From Cryobacterium psychrophilum (GTDB lineage Bacteria > Actinomycetota > Actinomycetes > Actinomycetales > Microbacteriaceae), in NCBI RefSeq assembly GCF_004365915.1, contig NZ_SODI01000001.1, forward strand, positions 2,480,001 to 2,544,000: 64,000 bases of DNA, written 5' to 3'. Position 1 is the stretch's first letter. Every line of letters starts with the position of its first letter. Below the pieces are notes generated by a model. The model made no database searches. It was not told where the DNA came from and saw only the letters and a program-made list of their open reading frames with translations. A program made the translations under genes and the position numbers. This document shows, in pieces, positions 1-8,134 of the stretch.

Positions 1-865
1 GCGGCGTGCGGCGCAGCACGGTGAAGTCGGGGCCGGTGCCGCGCAGGTTGAGCGGAATCCCGTCGGTCGACCCGTCTGCACGAAAGAAAACGGTCGCGAC
101 GTCGCCGACGGCGCCCGACTCGCTGAGCGACGCGTAGTCGGCCGCCTCAAGGTAACCGCCGGCATAGACGCGGCTGGGCACCTCGGAGAACGGTGAACCC
201 AGGCCGAACAGGGCCACGTCCATCCGCTTCTGCATTTCGAGCAGTCGGCTCACGCTGCGTTCGCGCCAGAAGGCCTGCTTGGTTTCCGGGTCGTCGAAGA
301 ACGCCGGCACCGGGAACTGCTGCACGTGCGCGCCGAACGCGGTGCCGAAACGACCGAGAATCTCGCTCGCGTAACCCAGACCGGTGGTGCTCATGTTGCC
401 GGCGCCGTTGAGCTGCACAATCTGCGAATTGTGGGTGGCCTTGATCGTGACATGGCGGCTGATCGCGTTCATTGTCGAGCCCCACGCGATGCCCATGGTC
501 ATGTTCGAGTCGAAGTATTGGCCGAGCATTCGTGCAACCGACAGCGCGACGCGCTCCAGCCGGTCCACATCGCTCGCCCGGTCCGGCACCGGAACGACGT
601 GCGCGGTGACCTGGAAACGGTCGAGGATTTCCTTCTCGATCCGGCCGGGGGCATCCATGGGCGAGTGGATGCGGATGTCGACGAGACCGCTGGACCTGGC
701 GTGGCTGAGCAGGCGAGATACCGAGGAACGTGAGGTGTGGAGCTCGCGAGCGATCGCATCCATCGTGAGGTCCTGCATGTAATACAGGTGAGCCGCACGG
801 AGCGCGTCGCGCGTGCGATCGGACTGGCCGGGATCGTCGATCTGGAGAGCGTCTGGCGGGTGCAC
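1..865 (-). CDS. SorC-family sugar-binding transcriptional regulator (partial, C-terminus outside window)
   Basis: The minus strand reads as a SorC/DeoR-like regulator from a GTG at 865; an in-frame TGA lies three codons upstream, so this is the first usable start. Residues about 15-60 form a helix-turn-helix (TRDALRAAHLYYMQDLT, then MDAIARELHTSRSSVSRLL). The rest matches the sugar-phosphate-binding effector domain, including MGIAWGSTMNAISRHV and VALFGLGSP. The gene runs off position 1, so the C-terminus is missing (about 288 codons are visible). It is divergent from glpD with about 100 bp between starts. Established: SorC-family proteins are tetrameric regulators that bind phosphorylated sugars. 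Inference: it controls the adjacent glycerol genes, sensing a glycerol or triose phosphate. Family assignment is firm; the ligand is not known. Confidence 0.85.
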   Translation of the reverse strand, partial: MHPPDALQIDDPGQSDRTRDALRAAHLYYMQDLTMDAIARELHTSRSSVSRLLSHARSSGLVDIRIHSPMDAPGRIEKEILDRFQVTAHVVPVPDRASDVDRLERVALSVARMLGQYFDSNMTMGIAWGSTMNAISRHVTIKATHNSQIVQLNGAGNMSTTGLGYASEILGRFGTAFGAHVQQFPVPAFFDDPETKQAFWRERSVSRLLEMQKRMDVALFGLGSPFSEVPSRVYAGGYLEAADYASLSESGAVGDVATVFFRADGSTDGIPLNLRGTGPDFTVLRRTP

Positions 866-964
866 GTTTGTTCATTCCAGTTGAGAATTTGTGTCGAACT
901 GTCAGGATTGATTTATTCACATGTGCTTGCCCCAGCGCAAGCCCCACACGACAGAGGTGACCGA

Positions 965-2701
965 ATGGCGAAGTCCAATGCAGTGCAGGCTCAGGCAGCC
1001 CTCGTAGAACGTCCCCGTGCCCAGGTGCTCATCATCGGGGCCGGCATCAACGGAATCGCGACGTTCCGCGACCTCGCCCTCCAGGGAGTGGACGTGGTCA
1101 TTGTTGACCGCGGCGACTTCGTGTCCGGCGCGTCGGCGGCGAGTTCACACATGATCCATGGCGGGGTTCGTTACCTCGAGAACGGCGAGTTTCGGCTCGT
1201 CAAGGAGTCCGTCGAGGAACGCAACGGTCTGATCAAGATCGCGCCGCACTACGTGAAGCCGCTCCAGACGACAATCCCCATTTTTTCGACGTTCTCCGGC
1301 GTGCTCTCCGCGCCGCTGCGTTTTCTCACGCACAAGCAGGGCAGCAAGCACGTTGAGCGTGGCGCGCTGCTCATCAAACTCGGCATGGTGCTCTACGACT
1401 CCTTCTCCCGCGATGGTGGCACCGTCCCCCGTCATGTGTTCGCGGGCCGCAAGAAGGCCCTTGCCGCTCTGCCCCAGCTCAACGCGGGACTCAAATACAC
1501 CGCCACCTACTACGACGCGGCCATGCACGATCCGGAGCGCCTCGCCCTCGATGTGCTGCGCGACGGCCTCGACGCCGGCAGCAACGCCCGCGCGGCCAAC
1601 TACGTCGAAGCCGTTGGCATGGACGAGGAAGGCGTACGTCTGCGGAACGCGATCACGGGTGAAGAGTTCAGCTTCGCGGCCGACGTCGTCGTCAACACCA
1701 GCGGACCCTGGACCGACCACACCAACGATGCCCTCGGGCAGCCGAGTGCGTTCATGGGCGGCACCAAGGGGTCACACATTGTTCTCGACAGCCCCGAGCT
1801 GCTCGCAGCCACGGGCGGTCGAGAGATCTTCTTCGAGCACGAAGACGGCCGCATCGTCTTGATCTACCCGCTCAAGGGCCGCGTTCTGGTGGGAACGACC
1901 GACCTTGAGCACGACATGACGAAGCCGATTCGCTGCACGGAAGCCGAGGTCGATTATTTCTTCGAACTCGTCGCGCACGTTTTCCCAACCGTCTCCGTCG
2001 ACCGTTCCAACATCGTTTTCCGGTTCTCCGGGGTGCGCCCGTTGCCCCGCCACGACGACGAGCAGCCCGGCTTCGTCTCTCGCGACTACCGCATCGAATC
2101 CCGCCCGCTGGAACGCCGCTCGGCGGACGGGCGCCCCGGCACCCTGCTGAGCCTCGTGGGCGGCAAGTGGACCACGTTCCGTGCCCTCGCAGAGAACCTC
2201 AGCTCTCAGGTTCTTGAGCTGATCGGTATGGCGCGTACCGTCTCCACCGAGGGCCTCGCCATCGGCGGCGGCCGCTCCTGGCCGACAACCGATGCCGCAC
2301 ACAAGGTGTGGGTCACGGCCCACGGTGACGAGGTGGGCTCGGCACGTGCCGAGCAGCTCCTGGCCCGATACGGCACGCATGCGGCCGACATCATCGACTT
2401 CCTCTCCCTCGAAGCGGATGCCCTGCTCACCAACAACGACGGCTACTCGCGCCGCGAGATCGAATACCTCGCCCAGACCGAATCCGTTGTGCGATTGATC
2501 GACGTGCTGCTGCGGCGCACGAGCATGGCCTTCGTCGGTTCAGCGACGTCGCCCCTGATCGATGAGCTCGCCGACATCCTGGCTGGCGTGCTCGGCTGGT
2601 CGGCGGATCGCTGTGCCCAGGAGGTCCAGCACGCTGAACAGATTCTGAGCGACGTTCACGGCGTGGCGTTCGCTGAGAGGACAGTGCTCAGCCACACGTA
2701 A
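965..2701 (+). CDS. glpD: Glycerol-3-phosphate dehydrogenase, FAD-dependent
   Basis: Oxidises sn-glycerol 3-phosphate to dihydroxyacetone phosphate and passes electrons to the quinone pool at the inner face of the membrane. The 578-aa protein has the N-terminal dinucleotide-binding motif VLIIGAGINGIATFRDLAL (residues 21-39) and the family signature ASSHMIHGGVRYLENGEF. The C-terminal third is the usual helical cap domain. The ATG at 965 was chosen because AGAGGTGA precedes it at good spacing and homology begins right after; the open frame extends upstream to 737 but that part has no family similarity. It is the first gene of a glpD-glpF-glpK cluster, divergent from the SorC regulator. Length is normal for the family. 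Confidence 0.95.
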   Translation: MAKSNAVQAQAALVERPRAQVLIIGAGINGIATFRDLALQGVDVVIVDRGDFVSGASAASSHMIHGGVRYLENGEFRLVKESVEERNGLIKIAPHYVKPLQTTIPIFSTFSGVLSAPLRFLTHKQGSKHVERGALLIKLGMVLYDSFSRDGGTVPRHVFAGRKKALAALPQLNAGLKYTATYYDAAMHDPERLALDVLRDGLDAGSNARAANYVEAVGMDEEGVRLRNAITGEEFSFAADVVVNTSGPWTDHTNDALGQPSAFMGGTKGSHIVLDSPELLAATGGREIFFEHEDGRIVLIYPLKGRVLVGTTDLEHDMTKPIRCTEAEVDYFFELVAHVFPTVSVDRSNIVFRFSGVRPLPRHDDEQPGFVSRDYRIESRPLERRSADGRPGTLLSLVGGKWTTFRALAENLSSQVLELIGMARTVSTEGLAIGGGRSWPTTDAAHKVWVTAHGDEVGSARAEQLLARYGTHAADIIDFLSLEADALLTNNDGYSRREIEYLAQTESVVRLIDVLLRRTSMAFVGSATSPLIDELADILAGVLGWSADRCAQEVQHAEQILSDVHGVAFAERTVLSHT

Positions 2702-2702
2702 A

Positions 2703-2738
2703 CGGATGCCGTTGGCCCTCGCGTGCCCGCGGCATCCG
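2703..2738. terminator. Stem-loop after glpD
   Basis: Inverted repeat CGGATGCC (2703-2710) and GGCATCCG (2731-2738) begins one base after the glpD stop. There is no T-run, so it may be a weak terminator or an mRNA-stabilising hairpin between glpD and glpF. The arms are copies of the octamer that is frequent in this chromosome. Confidence 0.45.
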
Positions 2739-2882
2739 CTGCGATTGTGGAGCAAATTGCACGAATGTGCAGCCGGATTACCACCCAGAAACGTCCGTAC
2801 CCCGATACGGTTTGTACCAAGTCAAGGGGAAACGTGCTCACGCACGCTTTCGCTGAGTTTTTCTCCCATCAGAAAGGTCAAT

Positions 2883-3642
2883 GTGGACAATCTCGGAGTT
2901 GTATTTCTATCGGAGGTAGTGGGAACTGCCATCCTCGTCTTGCTCGGTACTGGAGTGGTCGCCAACGTCGCGCTGGCAAAGAACAAGGGCTTCGGCGGCG
3001 GCTTCCTGATGGTGACCGTCGGTTGGGGCCTCGCGGTCTACGCCGGTGTCATCGCCGCGTACAACTCGGGCGCTCACATCAACCCGGCGGTCACGCTCGG
3101 GCTCGTCGCGTCCGGTGCCACCGAATTCGGTGCGGGGGTGCCGGTCAACGTCGTTTCGGTGCTCGTCTACATCGCCGGTCAAATGATCGGTGCCATCCTC
3201 GGTGCCGTCGCCGTGTGGCTTGCGTACAAGCAGCACTTCGATCAGGAGCCCGAAGCCGCGAGCAAACTCGGCGTCTTCTCCACCGGCCCGGCCATCCGGT
3301 CATACGGCTGGAACCTCGTCACCGAGATCATCGGCACCTTCATCCTGGTGTTCGTCGTGATCGCCTTCGGACGCAACGGCGAGGCCGGCCGGTCTCGCGG
3401 CCCTCGGTGCCCTCCCGGTTGCCCTGCTCGTTATCGTGATCGGTACCTCCCTCGGTGGGCCGACCGGCTACGCCATCAACCCGGCCCGTGACCTCGGACC
3501 GCGCATCGCGCACTTCTTCCTGCCGATCAAGGGCAAGGGCTCGTCCGACTGGGCGTATTCCTGGGTGCCTGTCCTCGGCCCCATCCTCGGTGGCCTCCTT
3601 GCCGGGTTCGCGTCGACCGCGCTGCTCCCGATCCTCGCCTAG
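2883..3642 (+). pseudogene. glpF: Glycerol uptake facilitator (aquaglyceroporin), frameshifted
   Basis: MIP-family channel for glycerol diffusion. The start is GTG 2883, with AGAAAGG six bases upstream. The first part carries six-helix topology and the first NPA box (HINPAVTLG, N at residue 67). Frame is lost near 3385-3392: the first frame turns into Arg/Pro-rich non-family sequence, while the next frame, from about 3390, continues with family sequence including [14 protein letters not shown] and the second box NPARDLGPR, ending at TAG 3642. The Asp after the second NPA box is typical of glycerol-permeable members. One extra base (or two missing) in the GGCCGGCCGG run explains it. It is either a real mutation or an assembly error at a GC-rich repeat. 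Lies between intact glpD and glpK. Confidence 0.85.
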
Positions 3643-3687
3643 CGTCACCCCGTATCAGCTCAAATTCTCTCAACAAAGGAGTTAAGA

Positions 3688-5202
3688 ATGACCAAGTACG
3701 TACTCGCGATCGACCAGGGCACCACGAGCTCACGAGCGATCATCTTCGACAAGTCCGGTTCGATCATTTCCACCGGTCAGCTCGAGCACGAGCAGATCTT
3801 CCCGAAGGCCGGATGGGTCGAGCACGACCCCAAGGAGATCTGGGACAACACCCGTGAGGCCATTGGCCAGGCGCTCTCGAAGGCGAACATCACCCGCCAC
3901 GACATCGAGGCCATTGGCATCACGAACCAGCGCGAAACCGCCGTTGTGTGGGACAAGACCACCGGAGTCCCGGTCTACAACGCGATCGTCTGGCAGGACA
4001 CCCGCACGCAGCCCATCGTCGATCGCCTCGCGGCCGACGGCGGTGTTGAGCGCTTCAAGCAGAAGGTCGGCCTGCCGCTCGCCACGTACTTCTCGGGAAC
4101 CAAGATCGTGTGGATCCTCGAGAACGTCGAGGGCGCACGCGAGAAGGCGGATGCCGGCGATCTCCTGTTCGGCACCACGGACTCCTGGGTCCTGTGGAAC
4201 CTCACCGGCGGCACTGAGGGCGGCGTCCACGCCACTGACGTGACCAATGCGAGCCGCACGATGTTCATGGATCTCGAGACTCTGCAGTGGGACGACGAGA
4301 TCCTGGCTGCGTTCGACGTGCCCAAGTCGATGCTGCCTGAGATCAAGTCCTCGTCAGAGGTCTACGGCACCGCGAGCGGGCACAGCCTGCTCCGCGAGGT
4401 TCCGATCGCTGGAATTCTCGGCGACCAGCAGGCTGCCACGTTCGGCCAGGCTGCGTTCGACCAGGGTGAGGCCAAGAACACGTACGGCACCGGTAACTTC
4501 CTCATCTTCAACACCGGCACCGAAATCGTGCACTCCAAGAACGGGCTGCTCACCACCGTGGGCTACAAGCTCGGCGACGGAGAAACGCACTATGCCCTCG
4601 AAGGTTCCATCGCCGTCACGGGTTCGCTCGTGCAGTGGATGCGCGACAACCTCGGCATGATCAAGTCCGCCGAGGAGATCGAGACGCTCGCCAAGACGGT
4701 CGACGACAACGGCGGGGCCTACTTCGTGCCGGCGTTCTCCGGACTCTTCGCGCCGTACTGGCGCTCGGACGCCCGGGGCGCCCTCGTTGGCCTGACCCGC
4801 TACGTGAACAGGGGCCACATCGCCCGCGCCGCGCTTGAGGCCATTGCGTACCAGACGCGTGAGGTTCTCGACGCGGTGAACGCTGACTCCGGAGTGCCGC
4901 TGACCGAACTGAAGGTAGACGGCGGGGCCACGGCCAACAACCTGCTCATGCAGTTCCAGGCTGACATGATCGGTGTGCCGGTCGTGCGACCCGTTGTTGC
5001 AGAGACCACAGCGCTCGGTGCCGCCTACGCGGCAGGCCTCGCCGTGGGCTTCTGGAGCGACCTCGACGACCTGCGCTCCAACTGGCAGGAGGACGCCCGC
5101 TGGGAGCCGTCGATGGACAAGGACGAGTCCGAACGTCTGCTGCGAAACTGGAAGAAGGCCGTCACCAAGACCCTCGACTGGGTCGACGAAGACGTGCGCT
5201 AA
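3688..5202 (+). CDS. glpK: Glycerol kinase
   Basis: Phosphorylates glycerol with ATP to sn-glycerol 3-phosphate, the substrate of the upstream GlpD. The 504-aa protein is full length for the FGGY carbohydrate kinases. The phosphate-binding motif [15 protein letters not shown] is at residues 7-21, and the C-terminal domain has [19 protein letters not shown]. The glycerol kinase signature [18 protein letters not shown] is also visible. A strong ribosome site AAAGGAG sits about 6 bases before ATG 3688. It follows glpF by 45 bp and is followed by a strong hairpin terminator, so it is probably the last gene of the glp transcription unit. Confidence 0.97.
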   Translation: MTKYVLAIDQGTTSSRAIIFDKSGSIISTGQLEHEQIFPKAGWVEHDPKEIWDNTREAIGQALSKANITRHDIEAIGITNQRETAVVWDKTTGVPVYNAIVWQDTRTQPIVDRLAADGGVERFKQKVGLPLATYFSGTKIVWILENVEGAREKADAGDLLFGTTDSWVLWNLTGGTEGGVHATDVTNASRTMFMDLETLQWDDEILAAFDVPKSMLPEIKSSSEVYGTASGHSLLREVPIAGILGDQQAATFGQAAFDQGEAKNTYGTGNFLIFNTGTEIVHSKNGLLTTVGYKLGDGETHYALEGSIAVTGSLVQWMRDNLGMIKSAEEIETLAKTVDDNGGAYFVPAFSGLFAPYWRSDARGALVGLTRYVNRGHIARAALEAIAYQTREVLDAVNADSGVPLTELKVDGGATANNLLMQFQADMIGVPVVRPVVAETTALGAAYAAGLAVGFWSDLDDLRSNWQEDARWEPSMDKDESERLLRNWKKAVTKTLDWVDEDVR

Positions 5203-5237
5203 CCGGCGCCGCCTCACTCGCTCCACCCGCCTCACCT

Positions 5238-5272
5238 GAAGCCCGGCGGTCGCTCTGCGGCCACCGGGCTTC
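5238..5272 (+). terminator. Terminator after glpK
   Basis: Perfect 9-bp arms GAAGCCCGG (5238-5246) and CCGGGCTTC (5264-5272) with further partial pairing in the loop. It lies 35 bp after the glpK stop and ends with TCTCGCGTCT rather than a clean T-run. Probably ends the glpDFK transcript. Confidence 0.75.
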
Positions 5273-5298
5273 TCGCGTCTCTGTGCCGCGTCCCGCGT

Positions 5299-5394
5299 GT
5301 TGCTAGTTCAGGAAATCCGGCGAAATGGTGACTCGCCGGCCCGGAGCAGTGCGGCGGATGCGACGAGCCTGCCCGGATCTCCTGAAGTAGCAAC
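5299..5394. repeat. Palindromic ~96-bp element, copy A
   Basis: The ends are near-perfect inverted repeats about 22 bp long. The left end is GTTGCTAGTTCAGGAAATCC; the right end read in reverse complement is GTTGCTACTTCAGGAGATCC. Inside is a second hairpin, CCGGCGA...TCGCCGG (from about 5317), and the block CGGAGCAGTGCGG that also occurs in copy B. It fills most of the gap between glpK and the DUF559-type gene, ending 109 bp before that gene's start. No protein is encoded here. It could be a small non-autonomous transposon, a REP-like element or a structured RNA. Confidence 0.8.
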
Positions 5395-5503
5395 CGGGGC
5401 GCCGTTCGGCCGCGCTCTCTCCCCAGGAGACGAGACCGTGGCATTGTCCACAGATGCATTTTTCCACGACGACGGCCTGTCCGCCGTCGCGCACACTGGC
5501 CCC

Positions 5504-6394
5504 ATGAACTGGTCGCAACACTTCGCTGGCGCCAATCGAACGATTTTTGAGACGGCTGAGCTGAAGGTCGCCGGAGCCACATGCCGGGTGCTCCGAGACG
5601 CCGTTGATGAGGGCACTCTGGTACGGGTTCGCCGCGGGTACTACGCACTTCCGGCTACCAGCCCGCACGTCTTGGAAGCCGTGCGCGTCGGTGGACGGCT
5701 CGGGTGTATTTCCGCCGCAGCGGATGCCGGCGTCTTCGCCTTCGAGGAGCGCTTCGCGCACATTCATGTCGACCCCACGGCGTCGCGGCTCCGCGCCCCC
5801 CACGACCGCTTTCAGCGACTCGCCAACGAGAATCGCGACGGAGTCGAACTTCACTGGGACCAGCTGCGCAGGCCCGACGGAGGCAACGAATATCGGGTCT
5901 CGCTGCCTGATGCCCTGATTCAGGTCTTTCGGTGTCAAAGACCACGATTCGCCCTGGCCACACTTGAAAACGCGCTTCACCAAAAGCTTCTTCCGGTCGC
6001 TGCGGTGGCGGGCATCTTCGCTGACCTGCCCGAGGAACTGCAGTACGTTCGCCGCCGTGTCGACCGGCGCAGTGAATCTGGTCAGGAAAGCGTGCTGCGC
6101 TGGATCGTTCTCACGGCCGGCGTGCACTGCGAGATCCAGGTCGCCATCGCACCCATCGGACGCGTGGACCTTCTCATTGAAGGTTTCCTCGTCGTCGAGG
6201 CAGACAGCCGCAAGTTCCATGATGGCTGGGAACGTCATTCCGCGGACCGCACGCGAGACTGTGCTCTGGCCATCCTCGGGTATGTGACCTACCGAGCCCT
6301 CTACAAAGACATCATGTACCGACCGGAGCGTGTGATTGCCGCGATCATGGGCCTACTGGCTGCCCGCAATCGCTTTCGTACCCTTTTTGTGTGA
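5504..6394 (+). CDS. AbiEi-like N-terminal domain / DUF559-like nuclease-fold protein
   Basis: 296 aa from ATG 5504. The open frame extends upstream to 5297 but runs through the palindromic element, so the ATG before NWSQHFAG is preferred. The N-terminal third resembles the winged-helix domain of AbiEi-type antitoxins (VLRDAVDEGTLVRVRRGYYALP). The C-terminal third has the DUF559/Vsr-like PD-(D/E)XK pattern: Asp in GRVDLLIEG, ExD in LVVEADSRKFHD, then DRTRDCALAILGY. This architecture is common and often solitary in actinobacteria. No AbiEii-type nucleotidyltransferase toxin lies next to it, so a classical toxin-antitoxin pair is not supported. It is flanked by copy A upstream and copies C and B downstream of a palindromic repeat. 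Function unknown; a DNA-nicking or defence role is speculative. Confidence 0.75.
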   Translation: MNWSQHFAGANRTIFETAELKVAGATCRVLRDAVDEGTLVRVRRGYYALPATSPHVLEAVRVGGRLGCISAAADAGVFAFEERFAHIHVDPTASRLRAPHDRFQRLANENRDGVELHWDQLRRPDGGNEYRVSLPDALIQVFRCQRPRFALATLENALHQKLLPVAAVAGIFADLPEELQYVRRRVDRRSESGQESVLRWIVLTAGVHCEIQVAIAPIGRVDLLIEGFLVVEADSRKFHDGWERHSADRTRDCALAILGYVTYRALYKDIMYRPERVIAAIMGLLAARNRFRTLFV

Positions 6395-6412
6395 GGCGTT
6401 TCCTGCCCGCCC

Positions 6413-6508
6413 ATCGCTAATTCAGGAGAAGTGACCTTCCCGCGGAAGCGGATTCCACTCCGCCCGGCCAGTCGCGGATGCACGCGACCGACCTCCTGGA
6501 GCAGCAAC
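6413..6508. repeat. Palindromic ~96-bp element, degenerate copy C
   Basis: Begins ATCGCTAATTCAGGAG and ends CTCCTGGAGCAGCAAC, a diverged version of the same inverted ends, again 96 bp long. The internal left hairpin is CTTCC-CGC-GGAAG, different in sequence from copies A and B but at the same place. It starts 19 bp after the stop of the DUF559-type gene. Confidence 0.6.
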
Positions 6509-6551
6509 GGGTACCCGTCTCCGATTCCTGAGCGCGTGCTGAGTCCGCCGC

Positions 6552-6648
6552 GTTGCTACTTCAGGAGATCCGCGGCGGGTGGGTGGGGTGGCCCGCGGAG
6601 CAGTGCGGGAGTCGTAGTCACGCCGGCCGGATCTCCTGAACTAGCAAC
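6552..6648. repeat. Palindromic ~97-bp element, copy B
   Basis: Left end GTTGCTACTTCAGGAGATCC; right end in reverse complement GTTGCTAGTTCAGGAGATCC. The outer arms pair almost perfectly. The internal left hairpin is CCGCGG...CCGCGG, in the position of CCGGCGA...TCGCCGG in copy A, so pairing is kept while sequence changes. The shared CGGAGCAGTGCGG block follows. It fills the gap between the nuclease-like gene and the 3' end of the convergent HAD gene. Confidence 0.8.
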
Positions 6649-6704
6649 ACGCAGCGTGGGAAAAGGGCCGGCAGATGCGGGCCGGGGCGACGACGAGCCG
6701 GCGG

Positions 6705-7439
6705 TCAGGGGGCCAGGGCGGCGGCGAGGGGAGCGAGGCCGGCCAGGCGAAGAACGCCCAGCCGGGCGGCGTCGGCGGAGTCGGCCTCGGTGACGGATGC
6801 CGCGCGCCGGTCGATCCAGACCGCCGCCAGTCCGGCTTCCGCGGCCCCGATCGCGTCGGTACGGATCCGGTCGCCCACGTATACGGCGGCGCCCGGAGCC
6901 ACCCCGAAGACGGAACACGCGTGCCGGAAGATACGCGCGTCCGGCTTCGCGTAACCGAGGTCGCCGGACGCGATCACATGCTCCACCCTGTCGCTGAGGC
7001 CCACGCGGTGCACCTTCTCGCTCTGGAACGCGCGGTCCCCGTTGGTAATCAGCCCCACGCGCACCCCGGGAATACGGGCGGCGAGCTCATCGAGACACGG
7101 CATGGCATCGGCATGAAGCCGCCAGCTCTCGCGGTAATGCACGAAATAGCGCTCGAACCAGCGCGTCGCCTCGGTATCGGTGAGCCGCAGACCGTAGGCC
7201 GCCGCAAAATCACGCGACCGTTCCCGCCGCTGCCCGTGAAAGTCGAGCACCCCGGCCAGGTAGGAGTGATAATGCTCCTCCTCAAGGCTGCGCCAGAGCG
7301 ACTGCACAGCCACCGGATCCGCCGCGAGAAACGCACCACGAACGACCGCGAGATGGCGCAGAATGCCATCTTCCACCGCCTCGCGATGCGCGAAAAGAGT
7401 GTCGTCCAGGTCGAAGAGAACGAGTTCGGGCCGTGTCAC
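6705..7439 (-). CDS. HAD-superfamily hydrolase (YjjG/phosphoglycolate-phosphatase-like)
   Basis: 244 aa from GTG 7439, which overlaps the upstream GNAT stop as GTGA; the longer open frame to 7511 would overlap that gene more deeply. Motif I FDLDDTLF (Asp10 nucleophile, Asp12 acid/base), motif II VGLITNGD, motif III Lys in GYAKPDARIF, motif IV VGDRIRTDAIGA. The helical cap lies between motifs I and II. Established: such enzymes remove phosphate from small metabolites or nucleotides. The substrate cannot be told from sequence. Translationally coupled to the GNAT gene upstream. Confidence 0.85.
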   Translation of the reverse strand: MTRPELVLFDLDDTLFAHREAVEDGILRHLAVVRGAFLAADPVAVQSLWRSLEEEHYHSYLAGVLDFHGQRRERSRDFAAAYGLRLTDTEATRWFERYFVHYRESWRLHADAMPCLDELAARIPGVRVGLITNGDRAFQSEKVHRVGLSDRVEHVIASGDLGYAKPDARIFRHACSVFGVAPGAAVYVGDRIRTDAIGAAEAGLAAVWIDRRAASVTEADSADAARLGVLRLAGLAPLAAALAP

Positions 7440-8131
7440 GGCGCCTCGATCTCCGACGGCCAACCCGGCTTCACGAGTCGGTCGTCGGTGGTTCGCAGCA
7501 CAGCATGCCACGACAACGGATGCCCGCCGTCGCGATCAGCGGACGCCGACGGCCCCCGGCCCAGGAAGGTGAAACCGGCCGCTCGAGCCGTTCGTGCCGA
7601 TGCCCGGTTTCCGACCAGGCACTCCCACTGGATCGTGCTCACGAGGGCGGCGCCGAACGCCCAATCGATCACGAGCCGCTCGGCCTTCTGCATGAGGCCC
7701 AGGCCCCGGTGCGGTGCACCCAGCCAGAAACCGAACGCCCCCACGCCCGGGGATGGGCGGCGCAGACCGATGACGCCGAGGAGGGGCGTGGCGAGGGTCA
7801 GCTCGACCAGCTCGACCAGCTCGACCGGCGGGGCTGGAGGGGCGGGCTGGACCACGTCGACCAGCGCGGTGGGGTCGCCCCGCGGGGTCGGCGGGGCGAT
7901 GGGAAGACGCGCGGCGCCGCGCACGGCCCAGGTGTACTCGGTGTCTCCGGCCCAGCCTTCCGGCACATACTCGGCGATGAAGCCGTCGGCGTGCTCGCGC
8001 CGGTACGGCCACGGGATCGTCAGATACCGCTCGAAGAGCGGGTCCTGGCAGTATTCGAGCACGAGTGGGGCATCCGTTGCCTCAAGGGAATCGAGCACAA
8101 CGGATGCCGATGCGAGCCTCACCGGAAGCAT
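7436..8131 (-). CDS. GNAT-family N-acetyltransferase (RimJ/RimL-like)
   Basis: 231 aa. It resembles the RimJ/RimL group: VVLDSLEATDAPLVLEYCQDP at the start, the acetyl-CoA region FGFWLGAPHRGLGLMQKAE, and the C-terminal WECLVGNRASARTARAAGFTF, typical of this fold. An insert of about 30 residues at 90-120 is Pro/Val/Leu-rich (PAPPAPPVELVELVEL) and is encoded partly by a 9-bp tandem repeat near 7800-7826, so the loop probably expanded by slippage. The target (protein N-terminus or small molecule) is unknown. It lies 3 bp from trpS and overlaps the HAD gene by four bases, so trpS-GNAT-HAD is probably one transcription unit. Confidence 0.85.
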   Translation of the reverse strand: MLPVRLASASVVLDSLEATDAPLVLEYCQDPLFERYLTIPWPYRREHADGFIAEYVPEGWAGDTEYTWAVRGAARLPIAPPTPRGDPTALVDVVQPAPPAPPVELVELVELTLATPLLGVIGLRRPSPGVGAFGFWLGAPHRGLGLMQKAERLVIDWAFGAALVSTIQWECLVGNRASARTARAAGFTFLGRGPSASADRDGGHPLSWHAVLRTTDDRLVKPGWPSEIEAP

Positions 8132-8134
8132 GGT

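Noticed and set aside
147..947. 266-codon minus-strand open frame at the left edge
   Set aside because: It is Arg/Pro-rich and without motifs; another minus frame in the same place reads as a good SorC regulator.
5504..6394. Complete AbiE-type toxin-antitoxin system
   Set aside because: The AbiEi-like N-terminal domain is present but no AbiEii nucleotidyltransferase gene is adjacent on either side.
7799..7828. Frame damage in the GNAT gene caused by the 9-bp repeat
   Set aside because: The repeat unit is a multiple of three and the frame stays open with conserved C-terminal motifs, so it is only a loop expansion.
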